A stretch of DNA of 64,000 nucleotides. Origin: Bacteroidaceae bacterium. Lineage in GTDB: Bacteria; Bacteroidota; Bacteroidia; Bacteroidales; Bacteroidaceae. The DNA lies in contig JAFWBM010000034.1 of NCBI GenBank assembly GCA_017507105.1, positions 1 through 64,000 on the forward strand. The letters are read 5' to 3'. Shown one piece after another: positions 36,955 to 46,216 of this stretch (its first letter is position 1; each line of letters starts with the position of its first letter). The notes under the pieces are model-generated. The model was not told where the DNA came from and searched no databases. It saw only the letters and a program-made list of their open reading frames with translations. The position numbers and the translations under genes are program-made.

Positions 36955-38376
36955 ATGGATTATGGCTCATTCTTTACTCTGCTCTATTGGCTTAATGCTT
37001 TGATTGCTGTTTGGATAACAGTACGCGTCGTGCTGGATAATCGTAATCCTATTGTCACGTTTGCATGGATTTTCGTCTTGCTTTTTCTTCCCTATATAGG
37101 TTTGTTACTCTATTTCTTCTTCGGTAGGGATGCACGTAAACGTGAATATATAAAAAAACGCTTCAGGGAACAGATTGGTCAGAAAGTCATGTTCAATTAT
37201 GCAAGTAATCTAAAGTCTAAAATGCCGGATTCATACTCTTCTCTAATCTCTTATCTTGAGAGAAGTGCAAAATCCTATCCCATGCATGGATGTGGAGTCT
37301 CACTAATGCCTGCAACATCTGACTTCGTGGATGAACTGCTGCTTGAAATAGCAAAAGCTGAAGAGCATATTCATATGCAATTCTATATTTTCGAGGACGA
37401 TGAATTGGGTACGAGGGTACGTGATGCTCTTATAGAACGTGCAAGGAGTGGTGTTGAAGTGCGTCTGCTTTATGATAGTGTGGGATGCTGGTCTGTAAAA
37501 AAGAGTTTCTATGATGAAATACGGAGGGCTGGTGGCTATGTAGAGTCGTTCCTGAAAGTACGTTTCCCTTTGTTTACAAATAAGGTCAATTATCGTAATC
37601 ATCGCAAGGCTGTCATTATAGATGGCAGGTTGGCTTTTATAGGTGGATGCAATATTGCCAACCGTTATATAGAAGGTTTTAACAGAGGTGTATGGCGTGA
37701 TACAATGATTGCAATTCGTGGCAGTGGGGTACGTGCTGTGCAGGCAATGTTTCTTATGGATTGGCTCTTTGCAAATGGTTCGATGGTGAGTGGTGACCGT
37801 TATTTCCCTGTTTCGGAATGTAGTGGTAGTGATATTGTTCAGCTTGTTGTCTCCAATCCTGTAGATCTGTGGCGGTATATACCTGATGCTCTTGTTAGAA
37901 CACTCTATACAGCCAAGAGTTATGTCTATTTGCAGACTCCATATTTTATGCCTACGGAAACACTGCTTAAAGCTATGCAGCATGTCGCCTTGTCGGGAGT
38001 GGATGTTCGCCTTATGGTGCCGTTACATTCCGATAATACTATTGTCGAGTTGGCCTCATATTCCTATTTGGGTACTCTTCTTGCTGCTGGTGTCAAGGTT
38101 TATCTGTTTGAGAAAGGATTTTTGCATGCTAAAACTATTGTTTCGGATGACGCTCTCAGTATTGTAGGTTCTGCCAATCTTGATTTTCGTAGTTTTGAGT
38201 ACAATTTTGAGCTCTCCTCATATGTGTATAGCGACTCCTTTGCTGCCGAGATGAAAGCGCAATTTTGCAGGGATATGCAGTGCTGCCGACAACTTACACT
38301 TCGTGAATATGAATCAAGAGGCTTGTCTCTTCGTCTCAGACAGTCTATAGCCAGGCTTTTTTCGCCTATTCTATAG
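36955..38376 (+). CDS. cls: Cardiolipin synthase, phospholipase-D type
   Basis: A 473-aa inner-membrane enzyme that joins two phosphatidylglycerol molecules (or PG and PE) into cardiolipin. The N-terminus has two hydrophobic segments (LYWLNALIAVWITVRVVL and FAWIFVLLFLPYIGLLLYFF). Both HKD catalytic motifs are complete: H216-x-K-x4-D in NHRKAVIIDGRLAFIGG, and H391-x-K-x4-D in FLHAKTIVSDDALSIVGSAN. The frame is open 28 codons further upstream, but that part spans the preceding terminator, so the ATG at 36955 is chosen. Its 3' end overlaps the convergent rsmD by 11 bases. Confidence 0.93.
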   Translation: MDYGSFFTLLYWLNALIAVWITVRVVLDNRNPIVTFAWIFVLLFLPYIGLLLYFFFGRDARKREYIKKRFREQIGQKVMFNYASNLKSKMPDSYSSLISYLERSAKSYPMHGCGVSLMPATSDFVDELLLEIAKAEEHIHMQFYIFEDDELGTRVRDALIERARSGVEVRLLYDSVGCWSVKKSFYDEIRRAGGYVESFLKVRFPLFTNKVNYRNHRKAVIIDGRLAFIGGCNIANRYIEGFNRGVWRDTMIAIRGSGVRAVQAMFLMDWLFANGSMVSGDRYFPVSECSGSDIVQLVVSNPVDLWRYIPDALVRTLYTAKSYVYLQTPYFMPTETLLKAMQHVALSGVDVRLMVPLHSDNTIVELASYSYLGTLLAAGVKVYLFEKGFLHAKTIVSDDALSIVGSANLDFRSFEYNFELSSYVYSDSFAAEMKAQFCRDMQCCRQLTLREYESRGLSLRLRQSIARLFSPIL

Positions 38377-38938
38377 TCTTATCGGTATTCTCCTGTTTTT
38401 CATTCGGGTGAGCGAAGAAACTGAAATTTACACTGCCGTACGCAATGTGCCTGAAAAAGCATGGATGGTTGCTGAAGTCGTTATCTTTTCCATGCTCAAA
38501 TATGAAAATGCCATTAGGGGCAAGCATCGTACTACTCATTACAAGGTCGGGTATATTGGCAAGTTCTTTAAGTGCATAGGGTGGGTCGGCAAATATAAGG
38601 TCATAGGTCGAGTTGCATCTACGTATAAAGCGGAATGTGTCGTCCCTTATAATATTCCAGTTCTTATCACCTAATGCAGACGCACATTTTTTTAGGTATG
38701 AGAAGTGCTGGCTGTCAAGCTCAACCGAAGTGACCTGCCCACAACCGCGTGACAGCAGTTCCAAACTGATACTTCCTGTTCCAGAGAAGAGGTCTAGTGC
38801 TTTTATATTGTCAAAATCTAGATAATTCAACAATATATTGAACAAGTTTTCTTTGGCAAAGTCTGTGGTTGGTCTTGCCTTGAAACTGCGTGGAATATCA
38901 AAATGTCGTCCTTTGTATTTTCCGCTTATTATTCGCAT
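38366..38938 (-). CDS. rsmD: 16S rRNA m2G966 methyltransferase
   Basis: A 190-aa Rossmann-fold methyltransferase that modifies G966 of 16S rRNA in the assembled small subunit. It starts MRIISGKYKGRHFDIP, has the SAM-binding motif ALDLFSGTGSISLELLSRG (about residues 47-65) and the catalytic DPPY (LIFADPPYAL). Length is normal. Its ATG overlaps the DUF3822 gene by ten bases, and its stop overlaps the end of cls on the other strand. The DUF3822-rsmD pairing recurs in Bacteroidales. Confidence 0.93.
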   Translation of the reverse strand: MRIISGKYKGRHFDIPRSFKARPTTDFAKENLFNILLNYLDFDNIKALDLFSGTGSISLELLSRGCGQVTSVELDSQHFSYLKKCASALGDKNWNIIRDDTFRFIRRCNSTYDLIFADPPYALKELANIPDLVMSSTMLAPNGIFIFEHGKDNDFSNHPCFFRHIAYGSVNFSFFAHPNEKQENTDKTIE

Positions 38939-39735
38939 AGGAGTAGTGCTTGAAGGTCAAATGGTATTTTGCTTATTCTGTTCAGCAGGTGTGGGCGGAA
39001 CAGTTCGTTAGGGTTAATACGTCTTGTCTTGCGTATAAACAGCTTAAGTATAGGTGATAACTCCTCAACACCTTTATCTCCACAGATATATAGACAATTC
39101 TCCTCTTGTAGCAGTTCTTGTTCCTTCCATATGCTGAGTGTATAGAAGGCGTGGTCGTGTGCATCGTCCGACTTAAAGCAGTTTACAAGTTTAAGTCGTC
39201 CATCTGTTATGGATAGCAGTAAGAGGGTTTTGTGGTTATAGTATGCAAACATATAACGACTCTCGTCTATTGAGTGCTTTTCAAGGAATCCAAGAATGAT
39301 ACTTGGCGGTGTATAGAATGTAATGTTACCAAGTTTGCATAGGCGATCGAAAAGTATGTTTTCAATGCTGAACAACAGTGTTATTCCCTGTGCAGGAAGC
39401 CTGTTTGCTATTATTCTTTCAGTTGCTGTTGTCTGTGGAAAGCATGAACGGAACAACGAATCATATGCCTCTTTGTCATCATACTCTTCGGGGATGGCTG
39501 TGAACTTGTCACTATCTATAATAATACGTACATCCTCATAATCTCCCTCGTCTGTGAATGGAACCTCCTTTAGAGCCTCGTCTAAATTTGCAGCAAGTGT
39601 TATTCTGTCATTTACCTCATAAAAATAGTACTGCAGGCTGTCGGGTATAGTTGCCGTATAGCTGCAAAAACAAAATCCATTCGTACTTATACGAATGGAT
39701 AATGTTTTATTTTTTTGTAGCAAGGTTTTATCCAT
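38929..39735 (-). CDS. DUF3822 family protein
   Basis: A 268-aa soluble protein without signal peptide. The bipartite pattern, with repeated hydrophobic strands (TLSIRISTNGFCFCSYT, then MFAYYNHKTLLLLSITDG), suggests an actin/hexokinase-like ATPase fold of the PilM/FtsA kind, as reported for DUF3822; no ATP motif is certain by eye. It overlaps rsmD by ten bases and lies nine bases after the upstream pilin-like gene, so the three form one transcription unit. Its function is not established. Family assignment rests on overall pattern and on this conserved position beside rsmD. Confidence 0.7.
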   Translation of the reverse strand: MDKTLLQKNKTLSIRISTNGFCFCSYTATIPDSLQYYFYEVNDRITLAANLDEALKEVPFTDEGDYEDVRIIIDSDKFTAIPEEYDDKEAYDSLFRSCFPQTTATERIIANRLPAQGITLLFSIENILFDRLCKLGNITFYTPPSIILGFLEKHSIDESRYMFAYYNHKTLLLLSITDGRLKLVNCFKSDDAHDHAFYTLSIWKEQELLQEENCLYICGDKGVEELSPILKLFIRKTRRINPNELFRPHLLNRISKIPFDLQALLLCE

Positions 39736-39744
39736 GCAAGAATA

Positions 39745-40434
39745 TTATTCCCAGTTACCTGCGTTGTTGTTGGGCTGCTCTACATCACCAACTTTCAAAC
39801 CGCAGAAACGACCAATCTTCTTCTGTGCGCTGATGAGGTTCTTCATCTCCTGATCGTTAATACCGGTGAGATATGTCTCGTACAATGTACTTGCCTCAAA
39901 CAACCACTGTACAGTACCTGACTTAGTTGTATCGCTGCTTGTAGCCAAGCTGAACTGTGCGCCTTTACCGAAAGGTACATATCTCAAAGAATCTGCTACA
40001 TATCCCTTGCCGAATACAGTGTCAATAAGAGCAATCCATGTTGTATCACGACGGAAATCACGGAGACCTTCTTTATCTACGTCTGCCCATTTGTTGGTCT
40101 TCTTGGCCTTTGCAATCATGTCAAGAGCTTTCTGCTCGGTAAGACCACGCTCCAACTGCTCGTCATTTAACTCGCCAACCTTAAGAACGATAGGCATCTG
40201 TGCAGTCTTTATGTAATTGATAAGGGTATCGAAACTGTTTGTGTATGCACCGTTATGACTGTTACGATACTCCATTTGTGCTGTACGAATCTCAATAAGA
40301 CGTTGGATAATCGCCTTTTCACGTGCACTACGTTTCTCTGAAAACTCGATTGGGTCCATAATACTGCGGACACAGATGAAAGCTAATCCTGCAATTGCTA
40401 CAATGAGCAAAAGGTTTAATGCTAATTTCTTCAT
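39745..40434 (-). CDS. Conserved membrane-anchored protein, pilin-like N-terminus
   Basis: A 229-aa protein with one N-terminal transmembrane helix (LALNLLLIVAIAGLAFICVR) followed by a helix (REKAIIQRLIEIRTAQMEYR), a layout like type IV pilins and type II secretion pseudopilins, though without a prepilin peptidase site (no Gly before Phe-Thr-Leu). The rest is soluble and ends DVEQPNNNAGNWE. It heads the unit with DUF3822 and rsmD and has an upstream TAnnTTTG element. I know it only as a conserved Bacteroidales protein without assigned function. Confidence 0.7.
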   Translation of the reverse strand: MKKLALNLLLIVAIAGLAFICVRSIMDPIEFSEKRSAREKAIIQRLIEIRTAQMEYRNSHNGAYTNSFDTLINYIKTAQMPIVLKVGELNDEQLERGLTEQKALDMIAKAKKTNKWADVDKEGLRDFRRDTTWIALIDTVFGKGYVADSLRYVPFGKGAQFSLATSSDTTKSGTVQWLFEASTLYETYLTGINDQEMKNLISAQKKIGRFCGLKVGDVEQPNNNAGNWE

Positions 40435-40510
40435 AAGGTTATGTTTTTTTTATTTTAAAATTCGTGTTCTATGCCTGATTTTACTTACCTTCGTATAAGT
40501 AAAGATGTTG

Positions 40511-40518
40511 CAAAAATA
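40511..40518 (-). promoter_or_regulatory. Predicted -7 element of the pilin-like gene unit
   Basis: Minus-strand TATTTTTG (complement of CAAAAATA) matches TAnnTTTG, is followed by CAAC, and lies 77 bases before the ATG at 40434. Confidence 0.5.
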
Positions 40519-40568
40519 AAATAAAAAAACGGATTTTTGTTTTTCTATACAATTTTTATTGTGAAAAA

Positions 40569-42002
40569 GTGATAAATAATTATTTAATATCGCAAATTAA
40601 ATCAAATTTTCCTTTTCAGCCAACCATTCAGCAGAATAATTCAATAGAAAAATTGTCTTATTTCTTGTTGAAGAGTGACAGCCGTAAACTTTTTATGCTG
40701 TGTGGGTATGCCGGAACAGGAAAGACAACACTTGTCTCTGCATTGGTAAAGACACTCTCGCAACTTGAACGTAAGTGTGTTTTGTTGGCTCCTACCGGAA
40801 GGGCTGCAAAAGTGTTTTCCTTATATTCGGGCATGAGTGCCTATACCATTCACAAGTGTATCTACCGTCAGAAATCCATAGTCGAGAATTCTGTATTTAC
40901 CCTTAATGAGAACCGTATGCGGAATACTCTCTTTATTGTGGATGAGGCCTCCATGATCTCAAACTCAGGCTATTCGGGTTTTGGATCGGGAGCGCTGCTT
41001 GATGACCTTGTTGAATTCGTCTATTCGGGCGATGGATGCTCTCTGTTGCTTCTAGGTGATACTGCACAGCTACCTCCGGTTGGGGAGTTAATCTCTCCGG
41101 CTTTATCTGTTCAGTATCTTTCTTCCATGATACTTAATGTTGAGCATATGGAACTAACTCAGGTGATGCGCCAGGTAGATGGGTCTGGTATCCTATATAA
41201 TGCAACAATGTTACGTCATATAATTGCAGAGGGCGTCGAAGGGGTCTTCCCACAGATAAGATTGAAGGGATTTCCAGATGTATGTCGGGTTTCGGGAGAG
41301 GAACTGATAGAAGCTATAGAAGGGTGTTATAGCGAAGTGGGTATAGATGATACAATTATACTATGCCGTTCGAACAAACGTGCCAATATATATAATGAAG
41401 GTATACGCCGCAGAATACTATATCGTGAAGACGAACTTAACCGGGACGATCTGCTGATGGTTGTTAAAAATAACTATTATTGGCGTGAAGAGTTGGGCAA
41501 GGAGGATAAGAGGCTACTTGAGAAACTTGATTTTGTGGCAAATGGAGATGTTGCACAAGTCATACGTGTGGGTAGGGTTGAGGAGGTATATGGTTTTAGA
41601 TTTGCAGATGTAACACTCTCCTTTGTCGATTATGAGGATTGTGAGATGGATGTAAAAATAATGCTCGATACTCTGACAAGTGAGTCTCCATCGCTTACAC
41701 GTGATGAAAACGAACGTCTTTTTTCTGCAGTATGGGACGACTATCCCGAGATTCGTTCTAAGCGAAAGAGAATGGGGGAAATACGAAAGAATCCATATTA
41801 TAATGCTATGCAGGTAAAATATGGGTATGCTGTAACCTGCCATAAGGCACAAGGAGGCCAATGGAAAAGAGTCTTTATTGATCAGGGGTATCTTTCTGAG
41901 GAAATGCTCGGGGCGGATTACTATCGTTGGCTTTATACTGCCTTTACACGTGCCGGGGAGAAATTGTATCTTGTTAATTGGAGCGATAAACAGACTGTTT
42001 AG
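40569..42002 (+). CDS. RecD-like ATP-dependent DNA helicase (SF1B)
   Basis: A 477-aa superfamily-1 helicase of the short RecD2-like type. Walker A is residues 46-54 (GYAGTGKTT), Walker B is LFIVDEASM, motif III follows in LLLGDTAQLPPVGE, and the C-terminal UvrD_C_2-type motif is YGYAVTCHKAQGGQWKRVFI with LYTAFTRAGEKLYLVNW. No RecD N-terminal RecC-binding domain is present, so it probably acts outside a RecBCD complex. No ATG fits; GTG at 40569 gives MINNYLISQIKSNFPFQP, matching the family N-terminus. Convergent with alaS across a perfect 46-bp palindrome. Confidence 0.85.
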   Translation: MINNYLISQIKSNFPFQPTIQQNNSIEKLSYFLLKSDSRKLFMLCGYAGTGKTTLVSALVKTLSQLERKCVLLAPTGRAAKVFSLYSGMSAYTIHKCIYRQKSIVENSVFTLNENRMRNTLFIVDEASMISNSGYSGFGSGALLDDLVEFVYSGDGCSLLLLGDTAQLPPVGELISPALSVQYLSSMILNVEHMELTQVMRQVDGSGILYNATMLRHIIAEGVEGVFPQIRLKGFPDVCRVSGEELIEAIEGCYSEVGIDDTIILCRSNKRANIYNEGIRRRILYREDELNRDDLLMVVKNNYYWREELGKEDKRLLEKLDFVANGDVAQVIRVGRVEEVYGFRFADVTLSFVDYEDCEMDVKIMLDTLTSESPSLTRDENERLFSAVWDDYPEIRSKRKRMGEIRKNPYYNAMQVKYGYAVTCHKAQGGQWKRVFIDQGYLSEEMLGADYYRWLYTAFTRAGEKLYLVNWSDKQTV

Positions 42003-42018
42003 TTCTTACCGTGAGGTG

Positions 42019-42064
42019 TCAATAAATAGGCATGAGCTCAATTGAGCTCATGCCTATTTATTGA
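42019..42064. terminator. Perfect 46-bp palindrome between convergent genes
   Basis: Two 23-bp arms (42019-42041 and 42042-42064) are exact reverse complements with no spacer. It begins 17 bases after the helicase stop and ends 20 bases before the alaS stop on the other strand. Each arm has a G+C-richer inner part (around GGCATGAGCTC) and an A/T-rich outer part, so each strand would give a hairpin followed by a U-rich stretch. A bidirectional terminator is the simplest reading. Confidence 0.75.
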
Positions 42065-42083
42065 ATGAGTTTAGTTGCTCTGT

Positions 42084-44702
42084 TTATCCCTCGATAATCT
42101 CAAAAACCTTGTCTATGGCAGCCCTAATTCCCTCAGGGTTCTTGCCGCCTGCCTGTGCAAAGTGGGCCTGTCCGCCACCTCCGCCTTGCATCAGCTTAGC
42201 TGCCTGGCCGACAATCTTGCCTGCATTTATACCTTGCTCAACAAGGTCGGCTGTTGCAGAGATAGTAAGTTGTGGCTTGTCATTATGTATGCTGCCTATC
42301 ACAATAAGCAGATTCTCGGGTTGCTCGGCGCGCAACATGAATACAATGTCTTTGACAGTTGCTGCCGAAAGTGGCAAGATTGCACTGATGTAGCGCATGC
42401 CCTTCTTCTCTTTTATCTCAGTAAGTAACTTTTCCTTGGCTGTAGCTGCTTTCTCACGTGCATACTCTTCTATCTCTTTCTTGAGCTCTGCATTCTCTGC
42501 TATAGATTTTATAATGGTTGCTTTTAGGTTAGGAACATTGTTGAATAGAGCATGTATCTCTTTCATAAGTTCCTGTGCCTTGCTCAGATGGTTCTCCAAC
42601 GCCTCACCGGTGATCGCTTCTATACGACGGACACCGGCTGCAACAGAACTCTCGCTTACAATCTTTACCATTCCTATTTCGCCGGTAGCTGCAGCGTGTG
42701 TTCCTCCACAGAACTCTATAGATGAGTCAAATTGTACGACACGTACGTGGTCGCCATATTTCTCGCCGAATAGTGCAATTGCACCAAGTTGCTTGGCCTC
42801 TTCTATAGGTATGTTGCGGTGGTCGGTCAGCGGTATGTTACGGCGTATGCGTGCATTTACAATACGCTCAACCTTTGCAATCTCTTCGTCTGTTACCTTC
42901 TGGAAGTGCGAGAAGTCGAAACGTATTGCATCGGGTGTTACCAATGAACCTTTCTGCTCAACATGTGTACCTAAGACTTCGCGTAGTGCTTGGTCCAGCA
43001 GGTGAGTACAAGAGTGGTTGGCAGCGCATGCTGAACGTTTCTTTGTATCTACCTGTGCCAGGAATGTGGCTGTCGGATCTGAAGGCAGTTTCTTTGTTAT
43101 ATGTATTGGAAGATTGTTCTCTTTCTTGGTATCAATAACCTCTATCTTCTCTTCGCCGCAAACAAGAACTCCGGTGTCACCAACCTGACCTCCGCTCTCT
43201 GCATAGAAAGGAGTATCTTTAAGTACAATATGATATAGGATTTGGTTCTTCTGCTTTGTCTGACGATATTTGAGAATTGTTGTATTGTACTCTGTGTTAT
43301 CATATCCTACAAATGTCGAATCGCCTTCATTTACTGTTATCCAATCGCCGTTCTCTACAGCAGCTGCAGTGCGTGCGCGTGTCTTCTGTTTTAGCATCTC
43401 TTCGTCGAATTGAGCCATGTTTACAGTCAACTCGTTCTCACGCAGGATAAGTTGTGTAAGGTCGATAGGGAAACCGTATGTGTCGTACAATGTGAATGCC
43501 TCTGTGCCGCTTATCTCTTTCTTGTCGGCACTCTTTGCAACCGATATAATCTTGTCGAGCATCTGCATGCCGGTTGCAAGAGTACGGAGGAAAGACTCCT
43601 CCTCTTCTTTTATAACCTTTGTGATAAGCTCTTGTTGCTGCTTTAGTTCGGGATACGCATCGCCCATATTCTCGATAAGCGTGGGAACCAATTTGTACAT
43701 GAACGCCTGCTTTTGCTCAAGGAATGTGTATCCGTAGCGTACAGCACGACGCAATATTCGGCGTATTACATAGCCTGCCTTTGCATTTGAAGGTAACTGT
43801 CCGTCTGTTATAGAGAATGCAATGGTTCTTATGTGGTCGGCAATTACACGCATAGCAATGTCTGTCTGTGCATCGTTGCCATATTTCTTGCCAGAGATTT
43901 CTCCTATAGTCTTTATGATAGGTTGGAATACGTCGGTATCATAGTTCGATTGTTTGCCTTGGAGTGCCATACATAGACGCTCGAAACCCATTCCTGTGTC
44001 GATAACCTTTGCGGGAAGTTCCTCGAGATGACCGTCGGCCATGCGGTTGTACTGCATGAATACAAGGTTCCATATCTCTATCACCTGTGGATGCGAACCG
44101 TTTACAAGATTGCGACCGGGGATGGCTGCACGCTCCTCGTCACTGCGAAGGTCTATGTGTATTTCGCTACATGGACCGCAAGGGCCTGTGTCGCCCATTT
44201 CCCAGAAGTTGTCTTTAAGGTTGCCGTTTAAGATTCTCTCTGCAGGCAGATGTTTCTCCCATATAGCCGCAGCTTCGTTGTCGCGTTCAAGACCCTCGCT
44301 GGCAGCTCCTTCGAATACAGTAGCATAAAGACGATTCGGATCGAGCTTTACAACCTCTGTTAGGTATTCCCATGCCCAATCTATTGCCTCTTGTTTGAAG
44401 TAGTCGCCAAATGACCAGTTGCCGAGCATCTCGAACATTGTATGGTGATATGTATCGTGTCCAACCTCTTCAAGGTCGTTGTGCTTGCCACTTACACGCA
44501 GACACTTCTGAGAATCTGCAACCCTTTTGCTTTTCGCAGGGCTGTTTCCCAATATGATATCTTTAAACTGGTTCATTCCGGCATTGGTAAACATTAGCGT
44601 AGGGTCGTCCTTGACAACCATTGGTGCCGAGGGTACAATAAGGTGTCCCTTCTCTTCGAAGAATCTTTTAAAAGATTCTCTAATCTCTTTTGATGTGAGC
44701 AT
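42084..44702 (-). CDS. alaS: Alanyl-tRNA synthetase
   Basis: An 872-aa class II synthetase that charges tRNA-Ala. The class II core is N-terminal ([17 protein letters not shown], then [30 protein letters not shown], and [15 protein letters not shown]). The editing domain has the zinc-binding motifs [17 protein letters not shown] and [14 protein letters not shown], which remove mischarged Ser and Gly. The C-Ala domain ends with [16 protein letters not shown]. It is complete. The leader (about 96 bases from the inferred start site) holds a palindrome at 44750-44778, and the promoter is interleaved with that of the divergent M23 gene. Confidence 0.97.
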   Translation of the reverse strand: MLTSKEIRESFKRFFEEKGHLIVPSAPMVVKDDPTLMFTNAGMNQFKDIILGNSPAKSKRVADSQKCLRVSGKHNDLEEVGHDTYHHTMFEMLGNWSFGDYFKQEAIDWAWEYLTEVVKLDPNRLYATVFEGAASEGLERDNEAAAIWEKHLPAERILNGNLKDNFWEMGDTGPCGPCSEIHIDLRSDEERAAIPGRNLVNGSHPQVIEIWNLVFMQYNRMADGHLEELPAKVIDTGMGFERLCMALQGKQSNYDTDVFQPIIKTIGEISGKKYGNDAQTDIAMRVIADHIRTIAFSITDGQLPSNAKAGYVIRRILRRAVRYGYTFLEQKQAFMYKLVPTLIENMGDAYPELKQQQELITKVIKEEEESFLRTLATGMQMLDKIISVAKSADKKEISGTEAFTLYDTYGFPIDLTQLILRENELTVNMAQFDEEMLKQKTRARTAAAVENGDWITVNEGDSTFVGYDNTEYNTTILKYRQTKQKNQILYHIVLKDTPFYAESGGQVGDTGVLVCGEEKIEVIDTKKENNLPIHITKKLPSDPTATFLAQVDTKKRSACAANHSCTHLLDQALREVLGTHVEQKGSLVTPDAIRFDFSHFQKVTDEEIAKVERIVNARIRRNIPLTDHRNIPIEEAKQLGAIALFGEKYGDHVRVVQFDSSIEFCGGTHAAATGEIGMVKIVSESSVAAGVRRIEAITGEALENHLSKAQELMKEIHALFNNVPNLKATIIKSIAENAELKKEIEEYAREKAATAKEKLLTEIKEKKGMRYISAILPLSAATVKDIVFMLRAEQPENLLIVIGSIHNDKPQLTISATADLVEQGINAGKIVGQAAKLMQGGGGGQAHFAQAGGKNPEGIRAAIDKVFEIIEG

Positions 44703-44749
44703 ATATTCTTTGTTTTTTTATTTTATTTGTAAATAAATATTTATAATTT

Positions 44750-44778
44750 TACTGTAAATATTAATATCTGTTACAGTA
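44750..44778 (-). promoter_or_regulatory. Inverted repeat in the alaS leader
   Basis: TACTGTAA (44750-44757) and TTACAGTA (44771-44778) form a perfect 8-bp inverted repeat around the A/T-rich ATTAATAT core, between the inferred start site and the alaS ATG. It could be a leader hairpin or an operator. In E. coli, AlaRS binds a palindrome near its own start site; a similar role here is only a guess. Confidence 0.3.
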
Positions 44779-44801
44779 TAGCCGCTTTTATTCGTTTCAA
44801 C

Positions 44802-44832
44802 TTGCAAAGATAGCTTACTTTTGTTATTTTTG
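44802..44832 (+). promoter_or_regulatory. Predicted promoter of the M23 peptidase gene
   Basis: TTG (44802-44804), a 20-base spacer and TATTTTTG (44825-44832) match the Bacteroidota -33/-7 pattern. The ATG lies 46 bases downstream. It occupies nearly the same DNA as the divergent alaS promoter. Confidence 0.55.
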
Positions 44833-44835
44833 CAA
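44805..44835 (-). promoter_or_regulatory. Predicted promoter of alaS
   Basis: On the minus strand TTG (44835-44833), a 20-base spacer and TATCTTTG (44812-44805) match the same pattern. The elements interleave exactly with those of the plus-strand promoter at 44802-44832. Confidence 0.55.
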
Positions 44836-44877
44836 CAAGTTCATAAATATATATTTATGCTTTAAATACCGAACACT

Positions 44878-45852
44878 ATGCGCAAAGTCTATTATGTATT
44901 CAATCCGACAACCAGAACTTATGACAGGGTATATCCTAACCTTGCCCAACGGTTCCTTACGATTTTGAGGCGCATATTGCTCTTTATTATTTTTGGAGGT
45001 TTGTCATTCCTGATGTTCTATATACTTATTGAGACACCATCCATGAAAGATGTGCAGGATGAGAATTCAAAATTGCTTGCTCAGTATCATATTCTTTCGC
45101 AGCGTCTCGATGAGGCAATGGAGGTACTTGAGGATGTGCAGCAGCGTGATGATAATCTCTATCGTGTCATTCTGAATACCGAACCGGTTTCCAAAGTGGC
45201 ACGTAGTGCCGGATATGGTGGAACAAACCGATATGATGAACTTATGGATATGAGTAATTCCGATCTGGTAGTCCTCACTACTCAGAAAATGGATATGCTT
45301 GCCAAGCAATTGTATGTACAGATAAATTCATTTGATGAGCTTGTGCGAATGAGTAATGAACAAGAGGATTATCTTCGACATCTTCCGGCAATACAGCCAA
45401 TATCCAACCGCGACCTTAAACGTACTGCGTCGGGTTATGGTTATAGGATTGATCCTATTTATAAGGTACGTAAATACCATCGTGGTATGGATTTCTCATG
45501 CGATAAGCGCACACCTGTATATGCTACTGCAGATGGTGTCGTAGAGAGTGCCAAATGGCAACAAGGATATGGTTATACTATTGTTATAGATCATGGCTAT
45601 GGCTATAAGACATTGTATGCCCATCTGCTTGATAAGAAATTTATGGTAAGACGCGGGCAGAAGGTTATACGTGGCGAACAGATTGCCCTGAGTGGAAATT
45701 CGGGAAAGAGTACAGGTCCACATTTGCATTATGAGGTTATAGTAAAGGGGAAACCTGTTAACCCAATCAATTACTATTTTATGGATTTGGATGCAGACGG
45801 TTACGATGAGATGTTGCGCATAGCCGAGAATCATGGACGAATTTATGATTGA
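44878..45852 (+). CDS. Membrane-anchored M23 (LytM) peptidase
   Basis: A 324-aa protein: cytosolic N-terminus, one transmembrane helix (LLFIIFGGLSFLMFYILI, about residues 38-55), a periplasmic coiled-coil (EDENSKLLAQYHILSQR-like, about 60-95), and a C-terminal LytM domain. The zinc ligands are present: H and D in YHRGMDFSCDKRTPVYA, and the second HxH in GPHLHYEVIVKGKPVNP, with GYGYKTLYAHL before it. All catalytic residues appear intact, so it probably cleaves peptidoglycan cross-bridges rather than serving only as an activator. The MerR-like gene follows after eight bases. Confidence 0.87.
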   Translation: MRKVYYVFNPTTRTYDRVYPNLAQRFLTILRRILLFIIFGGLSFLMFYILIETPSMKDVQDENSKLLAQYHILSQRLDEAMEVLEDVQQRDDNLYRVILNTEPVSKVARSAGYGGTNRYDELMDMSNSDLVVLTTQKMDMLAKQLYVQINSFDELVRMSNEQEDYLRHLPAIQPISNRDLKRTASGYGYRIDPIYKVRKYHRGMDFSCDKRTPVYATADGVVESAKWQQGYGYTIVIDHGYGYKTLYAHLLDKKFMVRRGQKVIRGEQIALSGNSGKSTGPHLHYEVIVKGKPVNPINYYFMDLDADGYDEMLRIAENHGRIYD

Positions 45853-45860
45853 TAGATATT

Positions 45861-46211
45861 ATGGCATTAAACAAGGATAAGGATTTAAAATTGTATTACT
45901 CCATTAAAGAGGTTGCAGATGATATAGGGGTGAGTGAATCGACTCTACGCTATTGGGAGAGCGAGTTTCGCCAAATTTCTCCAAAGAAGGGTGCCAATAA
46001 TGTGCGCCGTTATACAAAGGAAGACCTTAAAATGGTACGTTTGGTATATCATCTTGTAAAGGAGCGTGGTTTGACACTAGCTGGTGCAAAACAGTATCTT
46101 AAGAGTGGTGGTGGCTTTGAGACAGCCCGGAAAAACAGTGAGGTTATAGACCGTTTGAAATCCATTAAGGAGGAACTACTAGGGATAAGAGCGGCACTAG
46201 ATACTCTTTAA
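45861..46211 (+). CDS. MerR-family transcriptional regulator
   Basis: A 116-aa regulator. The winged helix of MerR proteins is at about residues 12-80: YYSIKEVADDIGVSESTLRY, WESEFRQISPKK, then RRYTKEDLKMVRLVYHLVKE. A short C-terminal helix (about 90-115) would dimerise; no effector-binding domain or cysteine sensor is present. The ATG at 45861 is chosen over a TTG at 45849 that overlaps the preceding stop. It probably shares a transcript with the M23 peptidase gene. Targets are unknown; this small MerR type is common in Bacteroidales beside M23 genes. Confidence 0.85.
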   Translation: MALNKDKDLKLYYSIKEVADDIGVSESTLRYWESEFRQISPKKGANNVRRYTKEDLKMVRLVYHLVKERGLTLAGAKQYLKSGGGFETARKNSEVIDRLKSIKEELLGIRAALDTL

Positions 46212-46216
46212 GATTC

